The translations under genes were made by a program, and so were the position numbers. 64,000 nucleotides of DNA from Physcomitrium patens (lineage: Eukaryota > Streptophyta > Bryopsida > Funariales > Funariaceae), in NCBI RefSeq assembly GCF_000002425.4, contig NC_037273.1, positions 10,008,000 to 10,071,999 on the forward strand, given 5' to 3'. Below, in pieces: positions 13,666 through 27,600 of this stretch. Under the pieces are notes generated by a model. That model searched no databases and was not told where the DNA came from. It saw only the letters and a program-made list of their open reading frames with translations. Each line of letters begins with the position of its first letter. The first letter of the stretch is position 1.

Positions 13666-15230
13666 ACTTGATTGTGTGTTATTTTATTACAATTGTGTTA
13701 TTACAAAATCATGACCCCCATTGAGTTTGCGTCCACACATGGTAAAGTAAGAAGATGCTTTAAAGATAGTTTGGACCTATGTCTTCAATTTGAAGAAAAA
13801 GTACTAGTGAAGTTGGATAAATAAATATAATTTTCATGCAATTTATTTTTGCAAAAATAAAATCTAGATTCAAATTTGTCATTAGAGTCTTAGTAACCAA
13901 AGTACAACATATTGTCTTGGTTAAAGAATTTTAGTTCTTAGTTAATACAGAATTATAGAAAATATGTGATATCATACAAACCTCTTGCAAAAAATAAAAA
14001 TTAAAGAAATAAAATCATATATTCTCTTTACTAATAATTTTCTTGTGTCATATAATAAAGTATCATGTCTAATATAAATAATATTTGGTTACAATCATGA
14101 TATCAATTGTCTTTCAAAGTTAGTAATTTTGAACTTTTTATTTTTATAAATTTGATGTTATTTTTGATGCACAAGTATTTGAATTTTCAATAGTTAGACA
14201 ACACTATTTTTATTTTATTATACTTTGATTTTTGGAAATAAAGTAGGCTATTTTATTTTCATTTTTTTTAATGTGTTTTTTTTTTATAGAATAATTACTT
14301 CTAAATTAGTATTGAATTTTTTGCTCAATATTTTTTTGTAGAACTGAGATTATAGAGACTTTGTGGTCATAAAGTATCTTGTTTCAAGCTAGTTTTATTG
14401 AATATTATTTTTTTCTTATTGTAGTTGTATCAAATATGAAACTAAAATTAATAAAGCTATAATAACTCACATTAAATAATATGTGTATAGCAATACTAAA
14501 AGTATTGATTTTTTCAATATTTAATAAAATTTCAATAGTACACATATTATTTATATACTATTATATCAATTAAGTAAAGTATTTTTTTTTAATAATGATC
14601 TCTACTTTATTGTTTGAATCTATATTTATTTACCACATTTAGAAGTTATTTGTATATCATAAATACTTGGTAGCTTTACTACTATGGGTACAAATTATGT
14701 AATTTTGTTATTCTTTACATATCATTATTTTATTTTTAATGATTTATATTTTATTAAATTATCCTTAGATTGATTGATTATTTAAACTTTATTTAATTTT
14801 AAAACAATCAATATGTATACCAAGATAGATAACAATTTTTTAAAAATTAATAATTCATTATCCACTAGTTTTCCTATGTAAAATAGATATATCAATAAAT
14901 TTTTGTTTATAAAATAATATCACAAAACAAATTATTTATATTCATACTTAATTTTATTAAATAAAAATAAATCTATTTTGTTAAAATTTGCAAATAGAAA
15001 TATAATTCAATAAATAATTCATAAATGTTATAATAAAAAGAATCATATACACATCAGTATATAATAAGACTTTATGATTGTGATACAAAAATAAAATTAC
15101 ATCCAAAAAGAAAATTAAAATTAAAATTAAAATAAACAATGAATAAGAAATCAAATCACTCATAACAATCAATCATTTGTTAAAACCTTATTATAAATAA
15201 AAATAAAATCTTGTATTCAACACATGAAAA
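13666..15230. other. AT-rich intergenic DNA, no feature recognised
   Basis: The stretch is strongly AT-rich with many short homopolymers. No reading frame gives a recognisable domain on either strand, and no LTR-like boundary was found. Confidence 0.5.
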
Positions 15231-16370
15231 TGTATACCTAAAAATTCTCAAGAGTCGAATTAACTAAGATAATAAAAGCATGCACAAAGAATTGCATATC
15301 ATCTTCCACTCCTAAATAGCACTTTTAGAGATTATCAACCGTTACATGGGCAATAGGACAATATAAAAATAACCTTCGTTTCGTAGAGGTTTGACATTCC
15401 TTCATTAAAGAATTTCTACGTAAGCACTACTGTTTCCATTCACATAAAGCACAAACGATGTTCCACACTAAGAAAAAAGAAATTGAATATAGTAAGCATT
15501 ATAAAACCTGATTACGGTTTGAGTTTCACCAGAATTTTTTCGTTAGGAGATATTGTGATATCAACCCCTCAACAATTTTTTTTGATTGCAGCAATAGGAG
15601 AGTGCCCAGTAAACGCTACACGGGATAGTTCGAAAACATCAGACAAGACGATAAATGAATCCTTGTTATCCTTTGAACTGGGATTTGGATGGACGAGGCA
15701 GAAACTTTTTCAAATGATAGTAAGTGTTTTGTACCTAAAGTTAATGTGCAACACATGGAGGGCGGCTCTCTTCACCGACTGCTCCAATGCACTTACAACA
15801 CAAAAATTTTACCCTGCTCAGATTCAGCACACTGTACATCAAAATGCTGTATTAAGATGTGGCTGTGGGGTTTTTGCTTACATTCTCTGACTGACTGCAG
15901 TAGTGACTGTCGCCCAAATGCTCCTCACCGCAACACAGAAATACGACCCTAGTCTTTATAGAGCAGTTGAATGCTAACAAGAGCTACAGACAGACGTACT
16001 CCCACCAAAAGTCTAACTTTGGAAGAACAGAGATGTGATTCTAACTCACCTGAACCCAACATCTACCATTTTTCCTTCCAATCTCGAAACATGTTTTCTG
16101 GTTCAACAACGTTGAGAACCTGAGCATGTTGATGGTAATTTGAAGCTTAGCACCGACTTGTACCCTGAATGTAACCTCAGAAGTACAAAAATGGAAGCAT
16201 AATATAGCTAAAATCAACTATGAAAAGCTAAGGAATTTGTAAGAATTGCTACAAAATAAATGAGGGAAATGAACCAGTGAACGGCCTCGCCCTTGCAGTT
16301 TCAAACACAAAAGACTGCTCCACATTCAGTAGCCACAACCCACAGTAAATCTGAGATCTTCTAATAAAAT
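15231..16370. other. Small higher-GC island, unidentified
   Basis: Base composition rises and CpG-containing words return for about 1.1 kb between two AT-rich deserts. Open frames exist (for example 15483-15890 on the plus strand) but I recognise no domain. On the minus strand a splice-donor-like CAG/GTGAGTT lies at about 16048. It may be a gene or UTR remnant stranded by transposon insertion, or an unrecognised unique sequence. Confidence 0.35.
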
Positions 16371-16829
16371 TATAGACGTATCATTGAATCCCACAATATA
16401 AAAAATAGTCTTCAATGAATCCTTTTTTCAATATCTTTTCAAAAGTTTAGAAATACTTAAAAAAAATATTACTTCTAAATTTAATATGTTAAAGAAATGG
16501 AATTGAAAATACATATGAATTTTTTAAAATTAAGAACCGAAGCCTTGTGTTTATCAAATCTTTGACAAATAATCAAGCAATGCTTGAAATAAAATAAAAA
16601 AATATTAAAAATAATATCTAATGATTTTGTAGAAGAATTCAAAATTTACTTTTTTGAAAAAATAGAACATATAAAAAATTAAACTACAAAATAGATATTA
16701 AACATGTCTCTAAGTTTGATGGTTTCTGTTTTAACCTATAAAAATATAAAATAAACATTCATTTTTAAAATAAAAAAACATAGTTTCTAGTAAATAGTGA
16801 AGAATCCTTATTAATGGTGCCAACTATAG

Positions 16830-18390
16830 TTAAAATAGCTCTTAGAACTCTAACTTTACATGCCAAAAGAGCAAAAAGTAAAAACATTTGAAAAAATAGA
16901 AATGCCTTTATTTTAACAATTATTAATAATTATCTTAAAAATCATTTCACATGTTTAATCATGCCAAACTTTACATTGAGCAAAGAAAGAATTAAAAAAT
17001 GTATTTAAATTACAAGATACACTAATAAAAATGCACCTTAAAGAAATGCTACATATTCTTGAGATGAGAAAAAATAAAAGTATACTTTAAAAAATTCATA
17101 ATTTTAACATAAGAATCCAACAAATATTAGAAACATGATTAGAAGTTCCAAATGATGAAGCAATATTGACCTTAATAAGAAGCCTTTTTCATAGTTATAG
17201 TATTTTTATTTGATCCTAAAGAAGAAAACAAGATACAACTTTACAATTGTTAATAACAAATTTGGTACGAGAAGAGACTTTGTTGAAAGAAAGTAGTCTT
17301 ATATCAAAAATAAAATCAGCCTATTAAGTAAAAAAAATCCCCAACAATGAAAATAAACTCTATTTTAATAAGAAATTTTAAATGTTTTCAAATTCAAATC
17401 CTAATTTCAAAAGTAAAATTAGTCTTTGATTTAAATAATAAAAAAAAAATAAAAATTCTTATATTATAAGAAATTTGGATCTATTATTTGAGATTGTAGA
17501 ATAATTTTTTTTGCTAAAAAATATTAAAAAATAAAATATAGCTATACAACCTTATAGACTATATATAATTACATTTATGAAATAAGGAAATTCTAATTCT
17601 ATGTAGTATGTAGATTTTGGAGCAACATAGCATATGCATCATTAACTTAATGGATTCATTAATTATACAAAGTATGATAATGAAAAATTTATATATTTTA
17701 GAGATGATATGATATTATATCAAATTTCAAGATATGGTGATGTTAAAATTTGACTATCTAGTAGTATAAAAAAAGTCATAGTTGAAGTCTTATATGTATT
17801 TAGGTTTACAAAAAATATTCTTTTTTACAAAAAATTAAAAAAAGCTAATAGAAAAATTTGCATAAAATTTAGAATATTTATACTATTAAATAAATCAATG
17901 CAAATTATTGCAACATACATATTTTATTATTACTTATTCAAACTAGATAGTATAATATTATCATAACATAATATAATTTATATAACTACAATTATAAATT
18001 TTAGTATAGCTAAATTGTGGCATTTTAAACTTAGTCACTTCAATTAACACAATATAAAATAACTTCACTCAATGACATAAGAGATTGAGAATTTTGATAT
18101 TTAAGAAAAAAATTTGTATATATTTTATATTAAAGGTAAATAACATGAGTACAATTGTTTTGAAGAAATATCATAAAGAACTTAAGAACTCTTAAATTTA
18201 ATAAAATTGGACATATATAATTCAATATAATTTATAATTTATTTTAGTTGTTTCTACTTTATAATATTTATAGATAACTTATTTAGTATTTTTATATATA
18301 CCAAATGCAATAAAAAGTAGAAGTATTTAGAAAGTATGTGCATTATAATTTATTTGTAAAAAAAAATAATTATAAAATTAAGATACTAAT
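16830..18390 (+). mobile_element. Ty1/copia retrotransposon remnant 1 (gag, protease, integrase)
   Basis: Decayed plus-strand frames give a copia pol order. A gag-like stretch lies at about 16840-17310. A protease segment follows at about 17610-17830, reading DFGAT (from the DSGAT active-site motif), then KYDNEKFIYFRDD and VEVLYV. The GAG-pre-integrase motif LWHFKLSH is at about 18015-18040, and the integrase core FYFIIFIDNL at about 18252-18281. Many stops interrupt the frames. RT and RNase H are missing, so the element is truncated on the 3' side where remnant 2 begins. No LTR was found. Confidence 0.75.
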
Positions 18391-18399
18391 ATATTTTAA

Positions 18400-19640
18400 T
18401 TTATTAACTATTCAAAATTAATCTACAAATATATTTAGCTCTATCTAAACAACCTCTTTTTTCACCTATTGGTTTTGATCAATAATTTCTAAATGATATT
18501 ATACTTAATAAACTCTCTTAAAGCTATGAAATAGTCATCTAAGATATAACACATATGTCAAATCCATCATTTAAAGAAATTATGGAAAAAATACTAGAAA
18601 AAACTTATATAATATACATTTAAGACCAAAATTTGGTTAAGAAGTCTTAATAGTTCAATTCCAATAATCTATATTTAGCTTAAAGAAAAGAAATTAGTTT
18701 CATAAAAAAAAAAACTTTGATTATAAGGACCTATAATAATATCAGTATTATCAAATATCTCTTCAATATTACAAAAGACTTCTACCAACACACAACATAT
18801 CAAATTCCAAAACCACAAACCAAAGATGTAGAAGTTATTCAAACTCATCTACATATTCTAATATATGGCAATCTAAAAGTATGAAAACAACATATTATTA
18901 CTACTATGGTTGCTTAGATTACTTTGCTTAAGATTGCATGATAGGATCTTATCATAATTTTTTGGCACACTATATTGCAAAATATAACTTTGTAGAACCT
19001 TCAAACATATCATCTAAAGTTAACTTTATAGACTATCAATATCAAAATGGATACATGGGCTTAGGAGCATCAAATTATTTTATTAGTGAGAGGCAAAATT
19101 GTAAATGGTAGATGAATATCTTTTTAATAAAAATATGAAAATAGTAGAAAAAAATATCTACGAGATAGATGCCATTAGATCTTCTAATTTAGCAAATAAT
19201 TTAAGATCAATAAAATCTCATTACATTCTTTACATTTATGCATTTCAAAGAAAACTAATTTTAATTGGATACTTTGTAGATGATGGATAAAAGGTAGTAC
19301 TTACAAAAAAATAATATTTGATTCTGAAAAATTTGCAAGATAGAAACATCTTAGCTATAAGAAACAAAAAAACTACTAGTGGTCTATATAAAATTAATGA
19401 AAAAAGTAATCTTATGAATACTATGGATTACTTTCTTCTAAATTAATATTATTCTTATCAATTTTTTTATTTTTAAGTTGTCTCTTCTATTCATCTTGAG
19501 TAATATTAGATATATTTTATTTTCTAATGTTATCATGGCAAAGATTATTGAAATGTTTAACTTATACCACAATTAAGAGAAGTAATGCTTGTAATATATC
19601 AACTTAATTTTTTACCATAATAAGTAAAAAAATTGATATG
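18400..19640 (+). mobile_element. Ty1/copia retrotransposon remnant 2 (zinc knuckle, protease, pre-integrase)
   Basis: A second copia-type order restarts here. A CCHC-like knuckle lies at about 18885-18940 (YYYYGCLDYFAQDC-like, with one stop). A protease remnant reads LGASNYFISERQN at about 19060. The GAG-pre-integrase region at 19105-19400 includes YAFQRKLILIGYFVDDG and TSGLYKINEKSNLMN, and PQLREVMLV is near 19570. The sequence differs from remnant 1, so it is another family or lineage. It is cut at about 19640 by Gypsy copy A and has no RT. Confidence 0.7.
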
Positions 19641-20279
19641 AATAAAAATATAGAGATGATTGGATCTACTTCAATATTTGTATCAAATCATACTACTTTT
19701 CATATAGTGGAACAAAATTCTAATATTAGAGAATCAAAAGTTGCCTTGCTTGAGAAGTTTGATGGCATAAGATCAAAGTTTGTAGGATTCATCAATTAAA
19801 TATAACTAGCAATAGAATTTCAAGCTCAAACCTATCCAACTCTGAGATTACAAGTAAGGTTTATTAAAACACTACTTTCAAATTTTGGATTATCATGGTT
19901 TTTATCTTTTTTAGAATGATGTGATCTAATATTAGATGATTTGGAAGCATTCTTAGTGGAATTTTGATCTATGTATAGAGAATATAAAGCAAATTTTTGT
20001 TGCAACCAACAAGATTTGTATTTCGTGAGAAGGCAATCAATTTTTAATATTATATGATTTATAATTTTAATAACTTATGACTGATATCAAGTTGAATGAT
20101 GTTGCACTTACTAACCTATTTCTTAACAAATTATAATATAAGATAAAAAAATTCATGTTCAATTCATCTGATCCTCAAATATTGAGTTGAACAATTGACT
20201 TTGCTATGAAGTGTGATAATTGACTTTTTAGATTTTGATTTGAAAGTTGCACAAACAGACTTTAACATTTTTACAATTT

Positions 20280-21647
20280 AATGGCAACACCAATGTCTTT
20301 TCAACACATACATTTAAAAGTAGATGTCCAAATTCATGCTATTATATTTTATGAAGTTTGATTAGACACTTGACTACGGTAGGTAAAATAGAACTTATAA
20401 TAAAAAATTTTTAATAACTTTAATAGAATCTTAAACAAATTTCAATTAAATTAAAACCATGCTAATCAATTTTTAATTAAATCTCAAAAGAAGTCTCAAA
20501 GAATTTATAAAAAAATATAAAAAAAATTAAAAATTAATCTTGAAAGAATATATATAATAAAAAATCTTAAAAAAATATCAAAAAATCTTAAAGAAATATT
20601 AAAAATGAAAATCCTAATTAAATTCTAATAAAATTTTAAACCTTAATTCTAGACCAAATTCTTATGAAAATTTATATCAATCTTAACAATTGTATCAATC
20701 TCAATTAAATTCTAAATTTTAATTGAAATTTAATCAAATTTTAATCAAATTCCAAACCTTAATTAAATTTTAATAACATTCTAAATCCTAACAAAAACTT
20801 AAATAAATTCTAAACAACATCAAAAAAATCTTAAATAAATCTAAAATATAAGCAATTTATAGTCACACAAAATTTAAGAAGAATCAAATTCACCAATTGA
20901 AAGAAAAGCTTCTAAAACCTCTTAGATATTAGCCGCCTTTCTTCTTTAACTTCAATCAAATTGGCGGATGCTGCAAAATCACAAAAACCCTCTTTGATCC
21001 TAAATTTCAATTATTCAAGACCATAATCTACAAAATCTCTCATAATCTTCAATTTAATAGCTAAATTCACATCAATTTTTTTACAAAAATTTATAATAAG
21101 CATAATGATAAAGTAAAAAAAAACTTAACTTGTAAATATGCTATGACACTTATAAAATCATTAAATTTTTGAACTTCTTACTATTTTAAAAATTCAAATC
21201 TATTGAATACACCTCTCAATTTAAAAAGCTCTTAAAACCTCAATATATCTTCAAATCACATGAAATCAACTCTCAAAAATCATCTCACAAGTTTTTTTTT
21301 CAAATTTTTCTCTCTAATCAACCAAAGAACTTTGGAGTCACTATATATGTACGATTTTGTGCTTTGGGATCTAATTTTACCTTGGTTCACAATTGGTCCT
21401 GTCTAGATATTATTTCTTTGTATTTTGAAGTAATTTTTATTAAAATATTTTTTTAATTTTTTTTAAAGATGCTTATATTAACTATTTATCTTATTTACTT
21501 TGATTTGGTTCATTTATGCTTCTACAAAGTAAGTAGAAGTCTCATCTAAAAAACAGATAATATTAACACTTATTAATCTTTATTATCTTTATATTTATTA
21601 TCTATATTTTTAAGATATATTTTTAAGATATTTTTATTTAAGCTCTT

Positions 21648-21686
<39 letters not shown>

Positions 21687-21690
21687 CCTA
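20280..21690. repeat. AT-rich insertion inside Gypsy copy A gag
   Basis: Gag homology is lost at about 20280 and returns with the zinc knuckle near 21775. The interrupting DNA includes about 430 bp (20400-20830) of loosely repeated words such as AATTTTAATCAAATTCTAAA and AAACCTTAATTAAA, and ends in a pure (AT)n at 21652-21685. No coding domain or clear terminal repeat was found. It may be a non-autonomous insertion or an expanded AT-rich minisatellite. Confidence 0.55.
21652..21685. repeat. (AT)n microsatellite at the end of the copy A insertion
   Basis: A pure AT dinucleotide run marks the right edge of the foreign DNA inside Gypsy copy A. Gag homology resumes within about 100 bp downstream. 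Confidence 0.9.
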
Positions 21691-21886
21691 ATGGCCGTAT
21701 TATTACATAACAATGTAATATATTTCAAATCTCTTATTGAGCAAAAAAAGACTCATTGTTGACAAGAAGGATTGTACTTATATTATAGAAAATCTAAGCA
21801 TACTATTCAAAATTGTCCAAAGAAGTGATAGAACTACAAAATGAAGAGTATGGCTATTAAAAAAGATAGAATATTGAAAGATAAGT

Positions 21887-22243
21887 TTGTTCAAATATAA
21901 TAGAAATTGTATGCTAGAATCTTGTAAAACACTTAATGAAGGTTATATTATCTCCTCAAAACCCTCTCTTTGTTTTACAATAGATGTTAGTTTAGAACTT
22001 AAATATCACAAAGCCTTAGCTTTCTTAAATTTAAGAATTTCAATTTATTTTTTAGTTAAAGAGTTTTTTAAAAGACATAACATATTCTTAATGAAGAAAA
22101 TTAAATATGTTAATAAAGAAGTCATATATGGTCATCTATTATCTTTTGGAGATGTTACTTATAAAACCTTTCATATAGAAGTAGTAAGTAATAGTCATAA
22201 TAGTTGTATATATTTACTACTATTAAATATTCTTCTAATTTAA
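21887..22243 (+). pseudogene. Gypsy copy A protease-region fragment
   Basis: The open stretch is the family-1 segment between gag and RT. Around 22040-22240 it reads VKEFFKRHN, GHLLSFGDVTYKT and IEVVSNSHNS. The same motifs occur on the minus strand at 33079-32894 (SFRDHTYKI, VAIKDHNSIV) and on the plus strand at 63181-63360 (DRHSLSSKDVTHET). This is the longest open stretch left in copy A; it is a remnant, not a gene. Confidence 0.7.
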
Positions 22244-24617
22244 TTATTTTAGATTTATCATGACTAAAAATATATATATTTTGAGTAGATTGGATTTCTA
22301 AAAATATAAATAAGAGTATTATTAATCAAATAAAAAGTCATAAGTTTAATGTAATCAAACGTGTATTTATAAATACAAGAGCTTTGTATATGCTATAAAA
22401 GAAGGATCGTATTATATTGTTTATGCTACACTTTTTTTTAATGATGAAAAGTCTTTAAGTTACATTTCAAATCAATATTAAGATTATTAAGATGTAATTA
22501 AGAAAAAAAATGCAAATATTCTTTGAAAAAATTATCCAATGATTGTTCAATTGACTTTTAAGAGAGAGCTCAATTGCCATTTCGACCAATTTATAGTATA
22601 GAAAAAAATAAATTAGATAAGTTTAAGGAGTATATTGAAGAAAATTTGGCTAAGAATTTCATAAGCCATTCAAAATTCCTAGAAAAAGCTCTTATCTTGT
22701 TTCTGAAGAAAAGAGATGGATTATTGCGAATATGTATGGATTATTGAAGAATTAATAAGATCACCATAAAAAATAAGTATTATCTATTTTTAATATCTAG
22801 ACTTCTTGACCAATTGAATCAAGGTAAGATCTATACAAAAATAGATCTATAGAGAGCATATAATCTATTATCCATCAAAAGAAGAGATGAATAGAAGACT
22901 ATATTTTGAACAAGGTATGGACATTTTGAATACAATGTCATGTCTTTTAAATTCACAAATGTACATATAGCTTTTCAATATTTAATAAAGATGTCTTTTG
23001 AGAGTTTTTAAATAATTTTATTGTCTATTATCTATAAAATATTTTAATCTATTTTAAGAATATAGAAGAATATAAACTTCATATTTGTTGTATATTATAA
23101 AATCTAAAAAATATAAGATTTTTTTATCAAGATAGAAAAGTATGAATTTCAGAGTACTCAAATTGTCTTCTTAAGATATATTACTTTAAAAATGGATTCA
23201 TGATGGATTCTAAGAAAATTCAATCTATTATGGATTGGAAATTTTCTAATTTTTATCCAATTTTTATCAAGAAGTTTTTTCAAGTTATTATTCTATTTAC
23301 ACATTTGACTTGTAAAGACAAATATAAGAAGAATCAAGAAGTCAAAGTATTATTTGAAGCTTTAAAAATAATTTTTATTTTTGCACCAATCTTATATTGT
23401 GTTGACTTTTATAAGCCATTATTTATAGAAATAAATGTATTGGACTTTATTTAAGATTTTATATTATTATAATAGGAGTAAATAAAAAATTTCATTCAAT
23501 AGCTTTTTATTCAAGAAAATTTTCAATAATCAAGATCAAGTACAAGATCTAAGACAAAGAACTTCTTATAATCATCAATTTATTTTTAAAATGACATCAT
23601 TATTTAATAGGTACTTTTAATCTAGTCACTGTATATATAGATTAGAATAACCTCAAGTATTTTAAGTTAGAATGCATTTTAAATTATTACTAAGCTTGTT
23701 GGAGCATGTCTTTGTTAAGATTCAAATTTAAGATTTCTTATTGATCATAAAAACAATAAGGTTTGTTAGATGTCCATTTTAGACAAAGGATTTTGAATTT
23801 TTTTATTTAACTAAAGACATAAGGAGATTACTTAAACTTACAAATGTAGACTAGGCTAGTGATGTAGACTCTCAAAAATTAATCTTTAATATATTATATA
23901 AGTTGTACTCTTTTGTAATAGTTTGATCAAATAAGTTGCAATCTATGATTGTTCTTTCTTCTTTCAAAGAAAAATATTGTATATTTTCTGAAGTATTCAT
24001 GAATATTACATATAATAGAAGACTATTGAAGAAATTTTAATTTGAATAAGATAAACTCACATCATTGTTGAATGACAATATGAGTAATACCAAGTTAACA
24101 AAAAACCTTCTTAACTCCAATACAAGTTGGTTAGCCACAATAGCAAAGTTTGCAACAACACATTGCAAAATCTATGACCAACAAGAGAAGCCACCTATAT
24201 AATTCGTATATAATTTATAAGATTAAATATATAGGGTAATTATATAGGTCGGGCCTATTATGGAACCTTTTAGAAAAGAAGTTTAAGACGATTATTTAGA
24301 TGGAGCCCACTACTTAAGAACATTCTATAAAGTCCAAGGTGATAGGAAAAGATATAAATAAAATTAGCTAGGACCTTTTGGAGCATTTGGTCAAATATGG
24401 CTTCAGACTCTTTTTTTTAGTAAAATTTGGTTTTATATCCTATTATTCAGTTCATTTATGTTTTGTTTCTATTTGCTCAATTTTTCTTTCATGTCCTATT
24501 TTGTTTAGTTTTGTTCAATTCTATTCTAGTCTATTTTGTCTTATTTTGTGATGAGGTTTTATATTACTGTGGAATAGAAGGATCTTGGATTTTTGAGATA
24601 GTCTAGTATTATTTTAT

Positions 24618-24629
24618 TGGTATCAGAGC
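24618..24629 (+). other. Primer binding site complementary to initiator tRNA-Met
   Basis: TGGTATCAGAGC is the standard plant LTR-retrotransposon primer binding site, complementary to the 3' end of initiator methionine tRNA. It fixes the right end of the 5' LTR of chromovirus B and the start of its internal region. Confidence 0.9.
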
Positions 24630-27600
24630 GAGTGTTAAACTATTTATTTTTGGTAGCATATCAATATTCATCATCTAGTCCAAGGTCAGCTGTTGTAGTC
24701 ATACTGGATACTACGTTGAGGCTATCATGAGGTACTCTTTTAAAGACAATCAAGAGGTGAAAAGATATTACAATAGTGGAGTCCAGTGAAGAAATTATAA
24801 CATGGGAGATATGTCGAAGTAATCCCAAATAGAAGCTCAAATATAACACTTCTTAGGCCAGATAGCTACTTTGCAAGGGCAAATAGAAGCCTTGAGGACA
24901 AGAGAGTCAACATCTGTTAGGCTAAAATTAAATAAGCCTAATACATACTCTAGAACTTCAAGACAAGAAGATATATGTCAATGGCTCTTCAACATGAAAC
25001 AATACCTCCAGTTATCTAGGATAAATACCAGTGAAAAAATTATATATACATGTGGCTATTTGAGAGATGCAACAACTATTTGGTGGTGACATCGAGTTCA
25101 AAGTTATAGAGCTTAAGGTGGATTTTGTAACTACGAGGAGTTTGAGACCAAATTTAGGAATCAATTTTGATCTATCAATGCAGAAAAGATAGCATGCGAC
25201 CAGTTGACAAATCTTACATAAGTTAGATTGATGCAAGATTATGTCTCCTAATTCAAGTCTATATGTCACCAAATTGGCAATGCTTTGGAGGTAGAGATGA
25301 TGGATCAATTCCTAAGAGATTTGAAACTTAGAGTCCAGAAAGATGTGGAGCTAAAAAATCTACAAACATTTGAAGAGAAAATTAGAATTATAGAAAGGGT
25401 TGATGCTATAAATTTAAGAAATCATGGAATACAACCTACAACACAAAGTCTTATGCCACTATCTAATATTATGGCACAACAATCAATATCAATGGAAATT
25501 GATGCCTTACAAGGATCATTGAAATCAGAAAGATGACAAATATTGGTGCAAAAAGAATTGTGTTTCAATTGTTAAGAATTAGGCCATCAGATCAAAGGTT
25601 GTTCAAAATAACTAAGTGCAAGTATCAACAAGACAAGGCAAGTTCATAGTCTCAAAATTCACCAAACTGATAATAAGTCAAAGTAAAAAAATTGAGCTTC
25701 CGAATAAAGGCATTGGAGGCTAGTACTAGGGGTAGCTACTGTCTTTCAAAGACAAATGGTATACCTTGAAAAATTATAAAAAAGAGTTGATTTGTGCATC
25801 TAATGGGACTATTAAAGGAACAACAATGTCAAGTATTTGTAGATTATGACTCTATAGAAAATTATATCTCAACTAAAATTACCAACCGTCTTAGAATTAA
25901 AATCAAGGAAATCAATGGAAGAAGTATATACCTTGTAGATGATTGAAAGAATGTATTAAGTGAGATGTGTGAAGAACAAACTTTGAGATTGATAAACACC
26001 TACGTCTTAAGAGAGAGATTCAAGGTGACAAAGCTAAGGTATGATGTTATCCTTGGTATGCCATGGCTAGAGATGGAAAATAAGAAAGTTAATTAGATAG
26101 CAAAGACAATCTCTTTTAAAGATGGAGGATGCAAAGTGACTCTTTGCACCTCCACATTGAATGAAAAGGAAAGATAGCTTGCAACCAAAGACTTATTTGT
26201 AGGGACAATCTTTATAAAGAAGCAACTATAATATGAACAACGAATATATATAGTAGTTCCAAATATTGCATCACTGGTGGGAAAGATAGCCAAAGGAATA
26301 GAATGAGCAGAGCAACTCATATGGGAATATTATAATGTCTTTCCAACTCACCTACCTAGTAGTGTACTTCTTGATTAAGGTGTCTCCTTTTAAATAGAAC
26401 TATTGCTTAGAACCAAACCAACAAGTTGATCAATTTATCACCTAGTATCAAAAGAACTTGAAGAGCTATGGAAGACATCGAATGAACTCTTGGAAAAAAG
26501 CATCATTTGAGAAAGCACATCACCGTGGATAATACCTATATTCTTTGCACCTAAGAAAGATGGTGGACTTTGCCTTTGCATTGACTATCGAGGTTTCAAT
26601 AAGTAGATTGTTAAAAATGCATATCCACTTTTATGCGTGGATGATCTTCTTGACCAACTTTGAGGTGCAACCATCTTTAATAAATTAGATCTTTGGAGCA
26701 GCTATTGGCAAATACCTATTACAAGAGAGGATGTAAAAAAGACAATATTTTGTACACACTATAAATATTTTGAATGGCTGATTTTACTCTTTGGCCTCAT
26801 CAATACTCCTGCCTCTTTTATGGATCACATAAATAAATTGTTTTGAGATCTTTTAGATAAGTATGTAGTTGTCTTCATTGATGATATCTTCGTATGTAGT
26901 AAAATTTCTAAAGAGCATGAGCAACACCTACAAGAGGTATTATGTTGCATACAAGATAGTCGCTTTTATTGCAAGCAATCAAAATGTAAATTTTGGAAGT
27001 CGGAAGTCATCTTTTTGGAACATGTAGTGTCCTTCAAAAGCATGCGTATGGAGTAAGATAAGATGAAAGTAGTAGAGGATTGGCCAACCCCCAGAGATAC
27101 TTCTGAAATTTGCTTATTTTTAGGCCTTGCTAAAAATCAATTATCATCAATTTATTGAGCGATTTGCTTACATTGCTACTTCATTGAAAAATCTATTAGA
27201 AAAGGATGTGCCATTTGAATGGAAATTGGAGCAGCAAAATACCTTTGACAAGTTGAAAGAAGTATTCATTACTATACCAATATTACAACCGTATGATTTT
27301 AATCTCCCTTCTATGCTTGACATTGAAGCTTTCGACTTTATTATTGGAGAAATCCTTCAACAAGACTTTGGTAGGGGCCTTTAACTTGTGACATATAAAT
27401 CACGCAAGCTCAAAAGGACAGAGCATAATTATTATACACACAATTAAGAGCAATTAGTAATTATACATGCTACAAAGGTGTGGCGACACTATCTATTAGA
27501 GAAGCCAGTGGTTGTTTGGACTCACCATTGACCCTTACTACATGATTTGAATCTAAAAAATATGAAATTGTGGCATCTTTGTTGGAAAGAATAATTGCAG

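Larger units (their letters stand above)
19640..24065 (+). mobile_element. Ty3/gypsy copy A (family 1), internally interrupted and 3'-truncated
   Basis: Plus-strand gag begins near 19660 and includes LLEKFDGIRSKF at about 19752, matched by MLEKFDGTRSKF of copy D. Gag is broken at about 20280 by 1.4 kb of foreign AT-rich DNA. It resumes with a zinc-knuckle remnant (YYRKSKHTIQNCPKK) at about 21775-21830. Protease flank lies at 21950-22300, RT at about 22560-23200 (NKITIKNKYY, GKIYTKIDL) and an RNase H remnant at 23200-23600. The YLDD active site is mutated. Integrase, chromodomain and both LTRs are missing; chromovirus B abuts the 3' side. Numerous TAG/TAA/TGA stops make it non-functional. Confidence 0.8.
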
